Positions 53,672 through 62,733 of a DNA stretch of 64,000 bases are shown in pieces. Positions within the stretch are counted from its first letter, which is position 1. Every line of letters begins with the position of its first letter. Location of the stretch: positions 674,753 through 738,752 of the forward strand of contig NZ_JACYUD010000001.1 in assembly GCF_014841565.1 (NCBI RefSeq). Reading direction: 5' to 3'. The position numbers were made by a program, and so were the translations under genes. Source of the DNA: Rhizobium sp. CFBP 8762 (GTDB lineage Bacteria > Pseudomonadota > Alphaproteobacteria > Rhizobiales > Rhizobiaceae). A model generated the notes under the pieces. That model had not been told where the DNA came from. It worked only from the letters and a program-made list of their open reading frames with translations, and made no database searches.

Positions 53672-53935
53672 ACGTCGGTAGCTTAGCAGACGGATGATAA
53701 TAAAGGCCGGAATAACGATGACACCGCCCAACAGCAGATAATCCCCAACACGCCCCAGCGCGTCGAACCCATTATACCAAAGGTTCAGCAGGAAGCGCTG
53801 AACGGTGCGGAAAATATCATAGGGATACCAGCCAAAGAACGACATGGCGTAGCCCACGATCACCGATACAACCACCAGCTTGAGCAGCACACGCAGGGGC
53901 GAATCCCCCAGAAATCTGTTTGTGCCTTCGGCCAT
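53669..53935 (-). CDS. DUF6460 family small membrane protein
   Basis: An 88-aa protein with two hydrophobic helices (around Leu-Lys-Leu-Val-Val-Val-Ser-Val-Ile-Val-Gly and Leu-Leu-Leu-Gly-Gly-Val-Ile-Val-Ile-Pro) and Gly-Trp-Tyr-Pro between them. The family is uncharacterised and common in alphaproteobacteria. Confidence 0.8.
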   Translation of the reverse strand: MAEGTNRFLGDSPLRVLLKLVVVSVIVGYAMSFFGWYPYDIFRTVQRFLLNLWYNGFDALGRVGDYLLLGGVIVIPAFIIIRLLSYRR

Positions 53936-54060
53936 GCGCGATTCTCCTGTTTGAGCCAGAGATAAGCGCGACACGCGTCTGCTGCAAGCGCCAACTCTTT
54001 TGTCCTCAAAAGCCAACAAAAATCGCTTGTGTTTTGCCAGCGCTGCGCGGAAAAAAGCGG

Positions 54061-55014
54061 ATGATTCCCCATCAGCTTTCCTCCGGCGATTACATCGCCG
54101 ACCGCCGCGCCGACTATGCCCGTCTGCTGTTTGAGGCAGGCGACTGGAATGGCGCAGCCGATCTCTTGCGCCAGGCGCTGGAGCGTGCGCCCGCCTGGGC
54201 GGCAGGCTGGTTCCGGCTGTCGCAGTATGAGGAAAAATCAGGCTGCCCGGAGGCAGCCATCGCCGCACTGGATACAGTGCTGGCGCTGGACCCGACCGAT
54301 CTTTTCGGAGCCGGGTTGAAGCGTGCAGTCATCTCTCACGGGTCCGCCCCGAACCACCCGCCCAGCGTGTTTGTAGAGCGCCTATTTGACGATTATGCCG
54401 ACCGTTTTGAGCATTCGCTGGTCGTGCAACTGAACTACGACCTGCCAGACAAACTCAACCAAATGCTGCCCTCAAACCCATTTGCCTATGTCACCGATCT
54501 CGGTTGCGGCACGGGGCTGATGGGTGAACGGCTGCGGGCCCGCACTGCATGGCTGGAAGGGTTCGATCTCTCCGCCAATATGTTGGCGAAAGCGGGCACC
54601 AAGGGTATTTACGACCACCTTTGCAAGGCAGACCTGTCGCTGACCGTGGAAGGCAGCGGTGTCTTTGATACCCTGCCTCACCACCGCGCCGATTTGATCG
54701 TGGCTGCCGACGTCATGATCTATATCGGCGATCTCACCAGCATTTTCGAGATTGCCGCTGCACTGGCAGCCCCCGGTGCTCTTTTTGCCTTTTCCGTTGA
54801 GGATGCCCCCGTAGGCAAGAATGGTGAGGAGGGTTTCCACCTTGCGCAATCGCTGCGCTATGCGCACACTGCGGCCTATATCAAGAGCCAGTGTGACCGC
54901 CATGGATTTGAAATCTTGACCATTTTACGCACGGAAATCCGTATGGATGCCGGGCTGCCGGTTCCCGGCTCACTCGTACTGACACGCAGCACAGGGGTGC
55001 CCCATGAGGGATAA
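54061..55014 (+). CDS. TPR-containing class I SAM-dependent methyltransferase
   Basis: The 317-aa protein has an N-terminal TPR-like pair (~15-85) and a Rossmann methyltransferase domain with motif I Asp-Leu-Gly-Cys-Gly-Thr-Gly-Leu and a later Val-Ala-Ala-Asp-Val. The substrate is unknown. The stop overlaps the YitT-type gene by 11 bases. Confidence 0.88.
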   Translation: MIPHQLSSGDYIADRRADYARLLFEAGDWNGAADLLRQALERAPAWAAGWFRLSQYEEKSGCPEAAIAALDTVLALDPTDLFGAGLKRAVISHGSAPNHPPSVFVERLFDDYADRFEHSLVVQLNYDLPDKLNQMLPSNPFAYVTDLGCGTGLMGERLRARTAWLEGFDLSANMLAKAGTKGIYDHLCKADLSLTVEGSGVFDTLPHHRADLIVAADVMIYIGDLTSIFEIAAALAAPGALFAFSVEDAPVGKNGEEGFHLAQSLRYAHTAAYIKSQCDRHGFEILTILRTEIRMDAGLPVPGSLVLTRSTGVPHEG

Positions 55015-55651
55015 GACGGGTGACAAGACACAGCGTTTCGGCCTCTGGAACTCCACTCCCACGCGGCACACCCCACTGGAAAACACGCAAGGCATTCTGG
55101 CCGGCTGCATCGTGTCGGCACTGGGCATCGCTATTCTATCCAGTGCGGGGCTGTTGACCGGCGGCACGGCCGGCGTCGCCTTTCTGCTGCATTACGCCAC
55201 GGGCTGGAGCTTCGGCCTGATGTTCTTTGTGGTGAATCTGCCTTTCTATTGGCTGTCGTTCCGGCGGCTGGGCTGGCCGTTCTCCATCAAAACCTTCCTC
55301 GCCATCGCTTTGACGTCCGTTTTGACCGAGATCCAGCCGCTGGCAATCGATATCGGCACCGTTAATCCGCTGTGGAGTGCTGTGATCGGGGGGCTGATGA
55401 TTGGCTTCGGCTTGCTGGCGCTCTATCGCCACCGCGCCAGTCTGGGCGGTATCGGCATTCTGGCGATCTACCTTCAGGACCGGTTCGGTTGGCGCGCTGG
55501 ACTGGTGCAACTGGCGTTTGACCTGTCGGTTCTGGCCGTATCCTTTGCCTTGCTTAGCCCACTGGTGGTCGCCTGTTCCGTTGTAGGTGCGCTTGTGCTA
55601 AATCTCTTTCTTGCGATTAATCATCGTTCGGACAGGTATATCGCGCTGTAA
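55004..55651 (+). CDS. YitT family (DUF161) membrane protein
   Basis: A 215-aa protein with about five helices and the YitT core Leu-Leu-Thr-Gly-Gly-Thr-Ala-Gly-Val-Ala-Phe-Leu. The function is not established. It overlaps the methyltransferase gene, so the two are translated together. Confidence 0.87.
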   Translation: MRDKTGDKTQRFGLWNSTPTRHTPLENTQGILAGCIVSALGIAILSSAGLLTGGTAGVAFLLHYATGWSFGLMFFVVNLPFYWLSFRRLGWPFSIKTFLAIALTSVLTEIQPLAIDIGTVNPLWSAVIGGLMIGFGLLALYRHRASLGGIGILAIYLQDRFGWRAGLVQLAFDLSVLAVSFALLSPLVVACSVVGALVLNLFLAINHRSDRYIAL

Positions 55652-55668
55652 GAATTGGGGAGAAAACC

Positions 55669-56427
55669 ATGAGGACGTTGTTAAGCGTGACACTTGCGGC
55701 TTTGCTGTCGGCATCGGCAGTGTTTGCGCAGGACGGCAAGACCATTCGCATTGCCACCGAAGGAGCCTACCCGCCGTTCAATTTCATGGCTGCCGATGGC
55801 ACCCTGCAAGGGCTGGACGTGGATATTGCCAAGGCGCTGTGCGCGGAAATGAAGGCCAATTGCGCCATCGTTGCACAGGACTGGGACGGCATGATACCCG
55901 CGCTGACAGCAGGCAAGTTCGATGCGATTATTGCCTCCATGAGCATTACAGAAGAGCGCAAACAGAAGATCGACTTTACCAATCGCTATTACAAGACCCC
56001 GCTCGCCATTGCCGTTCTGAAGGAAGGCGGACCGACGGGCACCGCCGTTGCAGAGCTTGAGGGAAAAACGATTGGCGCGCAGGCTGCCACCATTCAAGCC
56101 AATACGGCCGAGGATATTTATGGCAAGGCGGGCGTGGAGGTCAAACTCTACCCCACACAGGAAGAAGCGGCTGCCGACCTTGAGAACGGGCGTATCGATG
56201 CGCTGATGTCCGACAAGTTCGTGATCACCGACTGGCTGAACACGACCGGCAAGGATTGCTGCAAACTGCTGGGGGACGTCGCTGGCACGGACACAGATGT
56301 CGGGATCGGCCTTCGCAAGGGTGACAATGTCCTGAAAGAGCGTTTCAATACGGCTATTGAGGCGATTGTGAAAAACGGCACCTATAAGACCATCGTCGCC
56401 AAATATTTCCCCTTCGATATCTATTGA
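55669..56427 (+). CDS. Periplasmic amino-acid-binding protein (lysine/arginine/ornithine type)
   Basis: A 252-aa family-3 solute-binding protein with a signal peptide (Ala-Val-Phe-Ala-Gln-Asp), Tyr-Pro-Pro-Phe-Asn-Phe at the ligand cleft, and Ala-Ser-Met-Ser-Ile-Thr-Glu-Glu-Arg. No permease or ATPase lies nearby, so it serves a transporter encoded elsewhere or acts alone. Confidence 0.9.
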   Translation: MRTLLSVTLAALLSASAVFAQDGKTIRIATEGAYPPFNFMAADGTLQGLDVDIAKALCAEMKANCAIVAQDWDGMIPALTAGKFDAIIASMSITEERKQKIDFTNRYYKTPLAIAVLKEGGPTGTAVAELEGKTIGAQAATIQANTAEDIYGKAGVEVKLYPTQEEAAADLENGRIDALMSDKFVITDWLNTTGKDCCKLLGDVAGTDTDVGIGLRKGDNVLKERFNTAIEAIVKNGTYKTIVAKYFPFDIY

Positions 56428-56477
56428 TTGCCGCCCATCGACCCCACATCCTGCCCAGTTCGCAGATAGGAGCACCC

Positions 56478-56960
56478 ATGCGTTTCATCGGAAATACAAT
56501 CTGGTTCGTTTTTGGTGGCGCATTGCTGGGGTTGTGGTGGCTGATTGGGGCTGTGTTGTTTGCGATCAGCATCATCGGCCTGCCGATCAGCCGTGCCGCG
56601 TTTGAAATGGCGAAGATGTCCGCCTTCCCCTTCGGCAAGGATGTGGTGCATGTGCGTGAACTGGATGGCAAAGGCCTGACACCGATCACCGCCATTACGG
56701 GGCCCATTGGATTTATTGCCAATATTATCTGGCTGTTTACCTTTGGCTGGTCGCTGTGCCTTGGCTATCTCATCGCGGGGGTGCTGACCTGCCTGACCAT
56801 CATCGGCATTCCCTTCGGTTTGCAGGCGTTCAAGCTGGCAGGCATTTCGCTGTGGCCGGTGGGGCGGCGTGTGGTGACGAAGGAAGTCGCCAATGCTGCG
56901 CGTGACCGCAATGCGGCACGCCGGTTCAGCGATGTTCGCCCCGCAATTGCGCAGCGGTAA
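56478..56960 (+). CDS. YccF-domain membrane protein
   Basis: This 160-aa protein contains two YccF repeats, each with Ile-Ile-Gly-(Leu/Ile)-Pro (around 33 and 115), and about four helices. The function is unknown. Confidence 0.87.
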   Translation: MRFIGNTIWFVFGGALLGLWWLIGAVLFAISIIGLPISRAAFEMAKMSAFPFGKDVVHVRELDGKGLTPITAITGPIGFIANIIWLFTFGWSLCLGYLIAGVLTCLTIIGIPFGLQAFKLAGISLWPVGRRVVTKEVANAARDRNAARRFSDVRPAIAQR

Positions 56961-56963
56961 AAT

Positions 56964-59540
56964 TTGTCTGACAGCCGCTTGGCCGCTTACATTCAGCGGC
57001 CAAGTGCCTATGTTGTGGGCGTGACACAGCATCAGACGATCAGCCATCTGCCCGCCCCCTTCCCCGCCTGGTTTGCTGCCAAGGGCTGGCAGCCGCGCGC
57101 GCATCAATTGGCGCTGCTGGAACGGGCAAAAGACGGCGAAAGCATGTTGCTGATTGCCCCCACGGGTGCCGGTAAAACGCTGGCTGGCTTTCTGCCATCG
57201 CTGACCGACCTGACGCGGCGCGGCGACACGCGCAAACCGGGCAGCGCCTTTCAAGGCATTCACACGCTCTATATCTCGCCGCTGAAAGCGCTAGCCGTCG
57301 ATATCGAGCGCAATCTGATGAAGCCCGTTAGCGAAATGGGCTTGCCCGTGAAGGTGGAAAATCGCACCGGCGATACATCAGCCTCCAAACGCGCGCGCCA
57401 GAAAACCAACCCGCCGGATATTCTGCTCACCACGCCGGAGCAGGTGGCTTTGCTGATTTCCGATGGACAGGCGGAGCGTTTCTTCAAAGACCTGAAATTC
57501 GTCGTGCTGGACGAATTGCATTCGCTCGTTACCTCAAAACGCGGCCACCTGCTTTCCCTGGGGCTGGCACGTTTGCGCACGCTTAGTCCAGACATGCAGA
57601 CCATCGGTCTTTCAGCCACCGTTGCCGAGCCTGAGGAATTGCAGCGCTGGCTGGTGGGACAGACGCAAGGTCAAACACGCCACGCAGGGCTGATCACTGT
57701 GGACGGTGGCGCCAAGCCCGAAATTACCATTTTGCGTACCGAGGAACGGGTGCCATGGGCGGGCCATAGCGCCACCTATGCCATGCCGGATGTTTACAAG
57801 GCCATCCAAGCCAATCGCACGACGCTGCTGTTCGTCAACACCCGCAATCAGGCGGAGCGGCTGTTTCAGGAACTCTGGACCATCAATGATGATAATCTGC
57901 CGATAGCGCTCCACCACGGATCGCTGGATGCAACGCAGCGCCGCCGCGTGGAAGCTGCGATGAGCGAGAACAAGCTGCGTGCCGTTGTTGCTACCTCCAC
58001 GCTCGATCTCGGCATCGACTGGGGCGATGTGGACATGGTGGTGCATGTGGGCGCACCCAAGGGCGCAAGCCGTCTGGCGCAGCGCATCGGCCGCTCCAAC
58101 CACCGGATGGATGAACCGAGCCGCGCCATTCTTGTGCCTGCCAACCGGTTTGAGGTGATGGAATGTCAGGCGGCACTGGATGCCAACTACGTTGGCGCGC
58201 AGGATACGCCGCCCGTGGGCGCGGGCGCGCTGGATGTGCTGGCCCAGCACGTGATGGGCATGGCCTGCGCCGCGCCGTTCGATCCGCTGTTGCTGTATGA
58301 CGAAATCACCAGTGCCTCGCCTTACGCAGAACTGCCATGGGAAACATTCGAGCGGATCATCGATTTTGTGGCAACTGGCGGCTATGCGCTGCGCACCTAT
58401 GACCGCTATGCCCGCATTCGCAAAATGGAAGACGGGCGCTGGCGTGTCTCCAATCCCTATCTTGCCCAGCAATACCGGCTGAATGTCGGCACCATTGTGG
58501 AGGCACCGGCGCTGAATGTGCGCATGGTGAAGCGCGGCGCAAAAGGTACGCTGGGCCGCGGGGGCATGACGCTGGGCAAGGTGGAAGAGTGGTTTCTGGA
58601 AGGGTTATCTTCTGGCGACACGTTCCTGTTTTCCGGCAAGGTGTTGCGGTTTGAGGGCATTCGGGAGAATGAATGTCTGGTGACGCAGGCCTATAATCTG
58701 GATCCGAAAATTCCCTCTTACGCGGGTGGCAAGTTTCCGCTGTCGACCTATCTGGCCGATCAGGTGCGCACCATGCTGGCGGACCCGGAAAACTGGCCTG
58801 CTCTTCCCGATCAGGTGCGTGAATGGCTGTCCATCCAGGGCGATGTCTCTGTGTTGCCGAGCAAAGACGAGTTGCTGATCGAGACCTTTCCGCATGGCAG
58901 CCGCTTTTTCATGGTGGCCTATGCCTTTGAAGGGCGGTTGGCGCACCAGACGTTGGGCATGTTGCTGACGCGGCGCATGGAGCGTGCGGGCCTGAAACCC
59001 CTTGGTTTTGTGGCAACCGATTATTCCCTCGCCATCTGGACGCTGGAGGATCTGGGCGAGGCGTTTTTGACCGAGAACCCGTCATTGTCGGAATTGTTCG
59101 ACGAGGACATGCTTGGCGACGATCTGGAAGCGTGGCTGGACGAATCGTATCTTTTGAAACGCACGTTCCGCAATTGCGCTGTCATTGCCGGGCTGATTGA
59201 CCTGCGCCATCCCGGCAAGGAAAAGAACGGACGACAGGTCACGGTTTCAGCCGATCTGATCTATGATGTACTGCGGCTGCATGAGCCGGACCACATTCTG
59301 CTGGAAGCCACGCGCAACGATGCGGCAACGGGGCTTTTGGATATTCGCCGACTTGGCGATATGCTGGCGCGAATCAAGGGACATATTTCCCACAAACCGT
59401 TGACGCGCGTTTCTCCTCTGGCAGTGCCTGTCATGATGGAAATCGGGCGGGAGCGGGTTGCGGGCGAGGCGCAGGATGTGCTGTTGGCGGAAGCGGCGGA
59501 CGACCTGTTCAACGAAAGCATGTCCAGTAAAAGTGCATGA
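56964..59540 (+). CDS. Ligase-associated DEXH-box DNA helicase (Lhr-type)
   Basis: The 858-aa helicase has Walker A Ala-Pro-Thr-Gly-Ala-Gly-Lys-Thr (65-72), Walker B Asp-Glu-Leu-His, motif III Ser-Ala-Thr, and the Lhr winged-helix/core extension. It acts with an ATP-dependent ligase, an exonuclease and PdeM in a DNA damage response set; only PdeM is adjacent here. The start is uncertain: TTG 56964 lacks a ribosome site, and GTG 57021 is an alternative that keeps all motifs. Confidence 0.9.
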   Translation: MSDSRLAAYIQRPSAYVVGVTQHQTISHLPAPFPAWFAAKGWQPRAHQLALLERAKDGESMLLIAPTGAGKTLAGFLPSLTDLTRRGDTRKPGSAFQGIHTLYISPLKALAVDIERNLMKPVSEMGLPVKVENRTGDTSASKRARQKTNPPDILLTTPEQVALLISDGQAERFFKDLKFVVLDELHSLVTSKRGHLLSLGLARLRTLSPDMQTIGLSATVAEPEELQRWLVGQTQGQTRHAGLITVDGGAKPEITILRTEERVPWAGHSATYAMPDVYKAIQANRTTLLFVNTRNQAERLFQELWTINDDNLPIALHHGSLDATQRRRVEAAMSENKLRAVVATSTLDLGIDWGDVDMVVHVGAPKGASRLAQRIGRSNHRMDEPSRAILVPANRFEVMECQAALDANYVGAQDTPPVGAGALDVLAQHVMGMACAAPFDPLLLYDEITSASPYAELPWETFERIIDFVATGGYALRTYDRYARIRKMEDGRWRVSNPYLAQQYRLNVGTIVEAPALNVRMVKRGAKGTLGRGGMTLGKVEEWFLEGLSSGDTFLFSGKVLRFEGIRENECLVTQAYNLDPKIPSYAGGKFPLSTYLADQVRTMLADPENWPALPDQVREWLSIQGDVSVLPSKDELLIETFPHGSRFFMVAYAFEGRLAHQTLGMLLTRRMERAGLKPLGFVATDYSLAIWTLEDLGEAFLTENPSLSELFDEDMLGDDLEAWLDESYLLKRTFRNCAVIAGLIDLRHPGKEKNGRQVTVSADLIYDVLRLHEPDHILLEATRNDAATGLLDIRRLGDMLARIKGHISHKPLTRVSPLAVPVMMEIGRERVAGEAQDVLLAEAADDLFNESMSSKSA

Positions 59541-59588
59541 GCGGTTTTACGTCCGGACATGCGACAACAACGAAAGCATTTCTGGTTA
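59517..59588. repeat. RIME-like repeat overlapping the helicase 3' end
   Basis: AGCATGTCCAGTAAAAGTGCATGAGCGGTTTTACGTCCGGACATGCG is a palindromic module of the same family as 27167 and 39476. It begins inside the last codons of the helicase gene (the Ser-Met-Ser-Ser-Lys-Ser-Ala end). Confidence 0.7.
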
Positions 59589-59596
59589 ATAGCATC

Positions 59597-60334
59597 ATGA
59601 ATCGACTTGCCTTGGCCGCTTCGGCCATACCAGCATCTGATACCCATGCCGCCCGCACCGTGGTGCATGGTGTAAGCGTGGTGTGCGATCCTTTTGGCGC
59701 ACTGTATATGCCTGCGCATGAAACGCTTGTTGTCTCTGACCTGCACCTGGAAAAAGGCTCCGCCTTTGCCCGCCGTGGCATGATGCTTCCGCCTTACGAT
59801 ACCTTGGCAACGCTGCGTATTCTGGAACATGTGATTGCCCGCCACAACCCCAGGACCGTGATCAGCCTTGGCGATAATTTCCACGACCGGCGCGGGGCCG
59901 AACTCATGCCGGAGGTTTTTCGCGCCATGATACAGGCGCTGGCGAAGGGCCGGGAATGGGTATGGATCAACGGCAACCACGACCCGGACGGGGCCTTTGG
60001 CCTGCCCGGCACATCGCTGGATACGTTGCATTTCGGCGGCCTGCTGTTTCGCCATGAACCGACGCTTGGCGCCCGCCTTGGCGAGGTTTTGGGTGAGGTT
60101 TCGGGTCACCTTCACCCGTCCGCGACCGTGCGGAGACGGGAGAAATCCATCCGCCGCGCCTGCTTTGCAACCGATGGGCAACGCCTTGTGATGCCCGCCT
60201 TTGGCGTGACGACCGGCGGACTGGACTTGAAACACCGCGCCATGCAGGGCCTGTTTGACCACGAGCGGCTGGTGGCGCATCTGCTGGGACGAGATCGCGT
60301 TTACTCGGTGCGATTCGGCAATTTGACGGCGTGA
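59597..60334 (+). CDS. pdeM: Ligase-associated metallophosphoesterase PdeM
   Basis: A 245-aa calcineurin-like phosphoesterase with Asp-Leu-His, Gly-Asp-Asn-Phe-His-Asp, Gly-Asn-His-Asp and Gly-His-Leu-His metal motifs in order. It belongs to the same DNA repair set as the helicase upstream. Confidence 0.93.
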   Translation: MNRLALAASAIPASDTHAARTVVHGVSVVCDPFGALYMPAHETLVVSDLHLEKGSAFARRGMMLPPYDTLATLRILEHVIARHNPRTVISLGDNFHDRRGAELMPEVFRAMIQALAKGREWVWINGNHDPDGAFGLPGTSLDTLHFGGLLFRHEPTLGARLGEVLGEVSGHLHPSATVRRREKSIRRACFATDGQRLVMPAFGVTTGGLDLKHRAMQGLFDHERLVAHLLGRDRVYSVRFGNLTA

Positions 60335-60360
60335 GGCTAAGAACCCATATCAACCACTCG

Positions 60361-60450
60361 TCATTCCTGTGCTTGGTCCACAGGAATCCATAGTCTCCAC
60401 ACGGCACTTGTCCCCGTGTAGGTGGATTCCTGTGACAAGCACAGGAATGA
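60361..60450. repeat. 90-bp cruciform-type palindromic element
   Basis: The arms are TCATTCCTGTGCTTG..CACAGGAATCCA (60361-60390) and its complement at 60423-60450, with an inner ACACGG/CCGTGT stem. Each arm also contains CCTGTG/CACAGG. It sits between the convergent pdeM and RAM genes and could end both. Confidence 0.85.
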
Positions 60451-60498
60451 GGGAGGAAAGTACGGCGCCCTGCTTCGTCTTCTAGACGAAAGGCTCGT

Positions 60499-60735
60499 TC
60501 AAAACGCGTTGAACGTCAGCGTTGTCAGCGAACGTACAATGCCGGGAATGGCGGCGATGTTATCATTGATAAATTTGCCAATTTCCTGCTCATCGCGCAC
60601 ATAGACTTTCAGCAGCAGATCATATTCACCGCTGGTGGAATACATCTCGGACACAAGCTCCGTCTTGTAGATGGCATCGGCCACGTCATAGGTCTTGCCC
60701 GGAGCGCATTGAAGCTGAACGAAGATTGGTTTCAT
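60499..60735 (-). CDS. Stand-alone RAM (Lrp/AsnC ligand-binding) domain protein
   Basis: The 78-aa protein is only the C-terminal ligand-binding domain of Lrp/AsnC regulators (Gly-Glu-Tyr-Asp-Leu-Leu-Leu-Lys-Val). There is no helix-turn-helix. Such proteins bind amino acids and may modulate full-length Lrp proteins. Confidence 0.9.
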   Translation of the reverse strand: MKPIFVQLQCAPGKTYDVADAIYKTELVSEMYSTSGEYDLLLKVYVRDEQEIGKFINDNIAAIPGIVRSLTTLTFNAF

Positions 60736-60746
60736 GTTTCTTGTCC

Positions 60747-61553
60747 TCAGTCACGACGGCGGAAGATGACGCTGGCGAGCCAACCGGTGACGACTGCCAG
60801 AAATACAGCAAAAATGCCATAGACAAACGGCATTTCATACGCCGCACGGGTAATCGCCTGCTCCAGCCCCGTCTTTACCACCCGCAGCGGTAAAGCCTTT
60901 GCCTTGACGAAATGGCCCTCGCGAAACAGGTAGGCCCGCACGATATGCACGCCGTTCGGTACATTGGCGGGCAGGCGCACAGTCGCCTTGAACAGGCTGG
61001 AACTGATGAACTGCACACCGCCGGGGTCGCGCTGGTAAATGCCGCTGGCTTGCTTCAACTGTCGAAACGCATCGCGAAATTCGGTGAGATTGCTGCCATC
61101 GCCAATATAGCCGGTGGGTGTCAGCCGCAGGTGATTGATGCCGATGCCCATCGTGTTCATTTCGGCAGTGGGCGCGATGGTTTCCACGTCACGGGTGCTG
61201 GACAGGGAGTAGGATTCCGGCACCAGCTCGAATGTCATGGATTGCGTGTTGATCCAGATGCCAAACACACGTTCCTTCTTGCGCACCGTGGCATTTTCCT
61301 TCGGCCCTTCCAGCGCCACGACGATGTTGTATTTGCCCTCAGCCAAAATGTCCTGATCCACGCCATCGATGGCGCCGAAAATCGTGAGGTCGGCACCGGT
61401 GAAATCGGAGGTTATCGCGATCTCGTCGGTTGAAATCCCAATATCCAGATTTTCCGTGAAGTTGGGCGAGGCCGCCGGTGCGCCACCCTGCTGCGCCAGA
61501 ACCGGGACCGCAGCAAGTATAACCAGTATCAAAGCGGAGAGAAGAGCGCGCAT
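60747..61553 (-). CDS. TIGR02186 family conserved membrane-anchored protein
   Basis: A 268-aa protein with an N-terminal signal-like helix, a beta-rich middle and a C-terminal helix (Phe-Ala-Val-Phe-Leu-Ala-Val-Val-Thr-Gly-Trp-Leu). TIGR02186 proteins travel with TauE/SafE-type exporters; the start overlaps the exporter stop. The function is unknown. Confidence 0.85.
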   Translation of the reverse strand: MRALLSALILVILAAVPVLAQQGGAPAASPNFTENLDIGISTDEIAITSDFTGADLTIFGAIDGVDQDILAEGKYNIVVALEGPKENATVRKKERVFGIWINTQSMTFELVPESYSLSSTRDVETIAPTAEMNTMGIGINHLRLTPTGYIGDGSNLTEFRDAFRQLKQASGIYQRDPGGVQFISSSLFKATVRLPANVPNGVHIVRAYLFREGHFVKAKALPLRVVKTGLEQAITRAAYEMPFVYGIFAVFLAVVTGWLASVIFRRRD

Positions 61554-62479
61554 CAGAAGCCAATCCCTTCCGATACCACCGAGTAAACATTGCTGGGTGT
61601 CACCACAAGCGCAATGGCGAGGCGTAAGCCTACCGCTAGAACCAGCAACGCCAGCAGCGCGCGCAATTGTTCGCCGCGCAACTTCTGCCCGACCCGCACA
61701 CCGTATTGTGCGCCGATCACCCCGGCAATCATCAGCAGGAAGGCCAGCACGATATCGACGCTGTAATTGGCCGTTGCCTGTACGATGGTGGTGTAGGCAG
61801 ACACGAAGATGATCTGAAACAGCGAGGTGCCGACGACGACGCTGGTGGGGATTCGCAGCAGATAAATCATCGCCGGCACCATAATGAACCCGCCACCCAC
61901 ACCCATGATGGAGGTGAGAATACCGATGCCGAAGCCAAGCGCGAAGACGGGAATGACGCTGAGGTAAATCCGCGACTTCTTGAACTTTACTTTCCAGGGC
62001 AGCCGGTGCACCCAGTTGTGCTGTCCGGGGCGGCGTAGCGTCACCGTTTCGTTACGGGCGGCGCGTCGTAGCGCGCGGATGCTTTCCAGCAACATGAGTG
62101 TCCCGACAATGCCCAGCAACAGCACGTACATCAGCGAAATCGTCAGATCGAGCTGTCCAAGACGCCGCAGCCACGCGAAAATCCAGACGCCGATTGTCGC
62201 GCCGACAAGGCCCCCGCCCATCAGCACCGAGCCCAGCTTGATATCGATCGTCCCGCGCCGGAAGTGACTGATGGCACCGGAAATGGAGGACGCAACCACC
62301 TGATTGGCACCGGTGGCAACGGCCACGACCGGAGGAATGTTATAGAAGATCAACAGCGGCGTGATCAAAAACCCGCCGCCGACGCCGAACATGCCGGAGA
62401 GAAACCCCACCGCCGCCCCCATACCAAGGATGACGAAGATGTTCACCGACAATTCTGCAATGGGCAGGTACACCGTCAC
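61553..62479 (-). CDS. Sulfite exporter TauE/SafE family permease
   Basis: A 308-aa protein with about eight helices and the family's glycine-rich repeats (Met-Phe-Gly-Val-Gly-Gly-Gly-Phe and Met-Gly-Val-Gly-Gly-Gly-Phe). The substrate is probably a sulfur oxyanion, but this is not shown by the sequence. It is coupled to the TIGR02186 gene. Confidence 0.9.
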   Translation of the reverse strand: MTVYLPIAELSVNIFVILGMGAAVGFLSGMFGVGGGFLITPLLIFYNIPPVVAVATGANQVVASSISGAISHFRRGTIDIKLGSVLMGGGLVGATIGVWIFAWLRRLGQLDLTISLMYVLLLGIVGTLMLLESIRALRRAARNETVTLRRPGQHNWVHRLPWKVKFKKSRIYLSVIPVFALGFGIGILTSIMGVGGGFIMVPAMIYLLRIPTSVVVGTSLFQIIFVSAYTTIVQATANYSVDIVLAFLLMIAGVIGAQYGVRVGQKLRGEQLRALLALLVLAVGLRLAIALVVTPSNVYSVVSEGIGF

Positions 62480-62687
62480 GGCCGGACCTCAATATGCCAA
62501 AACGCCGCGTGCTACGCGGATAACGAACAACAGGCCACAGGAGCCAAGCAGTACGGAAATACGTGAACGGCAGCACCAGATTGCTCTGAAAAGCCTGTTG
62601 CCCCGGCCACTGCTTCGTCATGCCCGTGGGGTCGCCGCGAGTCAACCGTCGAGAGAATGTTCTATACCTCAGGGGTGAGGAAAGTGT

Positions 62688-62707
62688 GAAGAGACCGCCG
62701 TCTCTTC
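62688..62707 (-). terminator. Possible terminator after podJ
   Basis: GAAGAGAC pairs with GTCTCTTC across a four-base loop (62688-62707), about 27 bp downstream of the podJ stop on the minus strand. The T tract is weak. Confidence 0.5.
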
Positions 62708-62733
62708 AAATCATTCAGCCCGGTTGAACGCGT

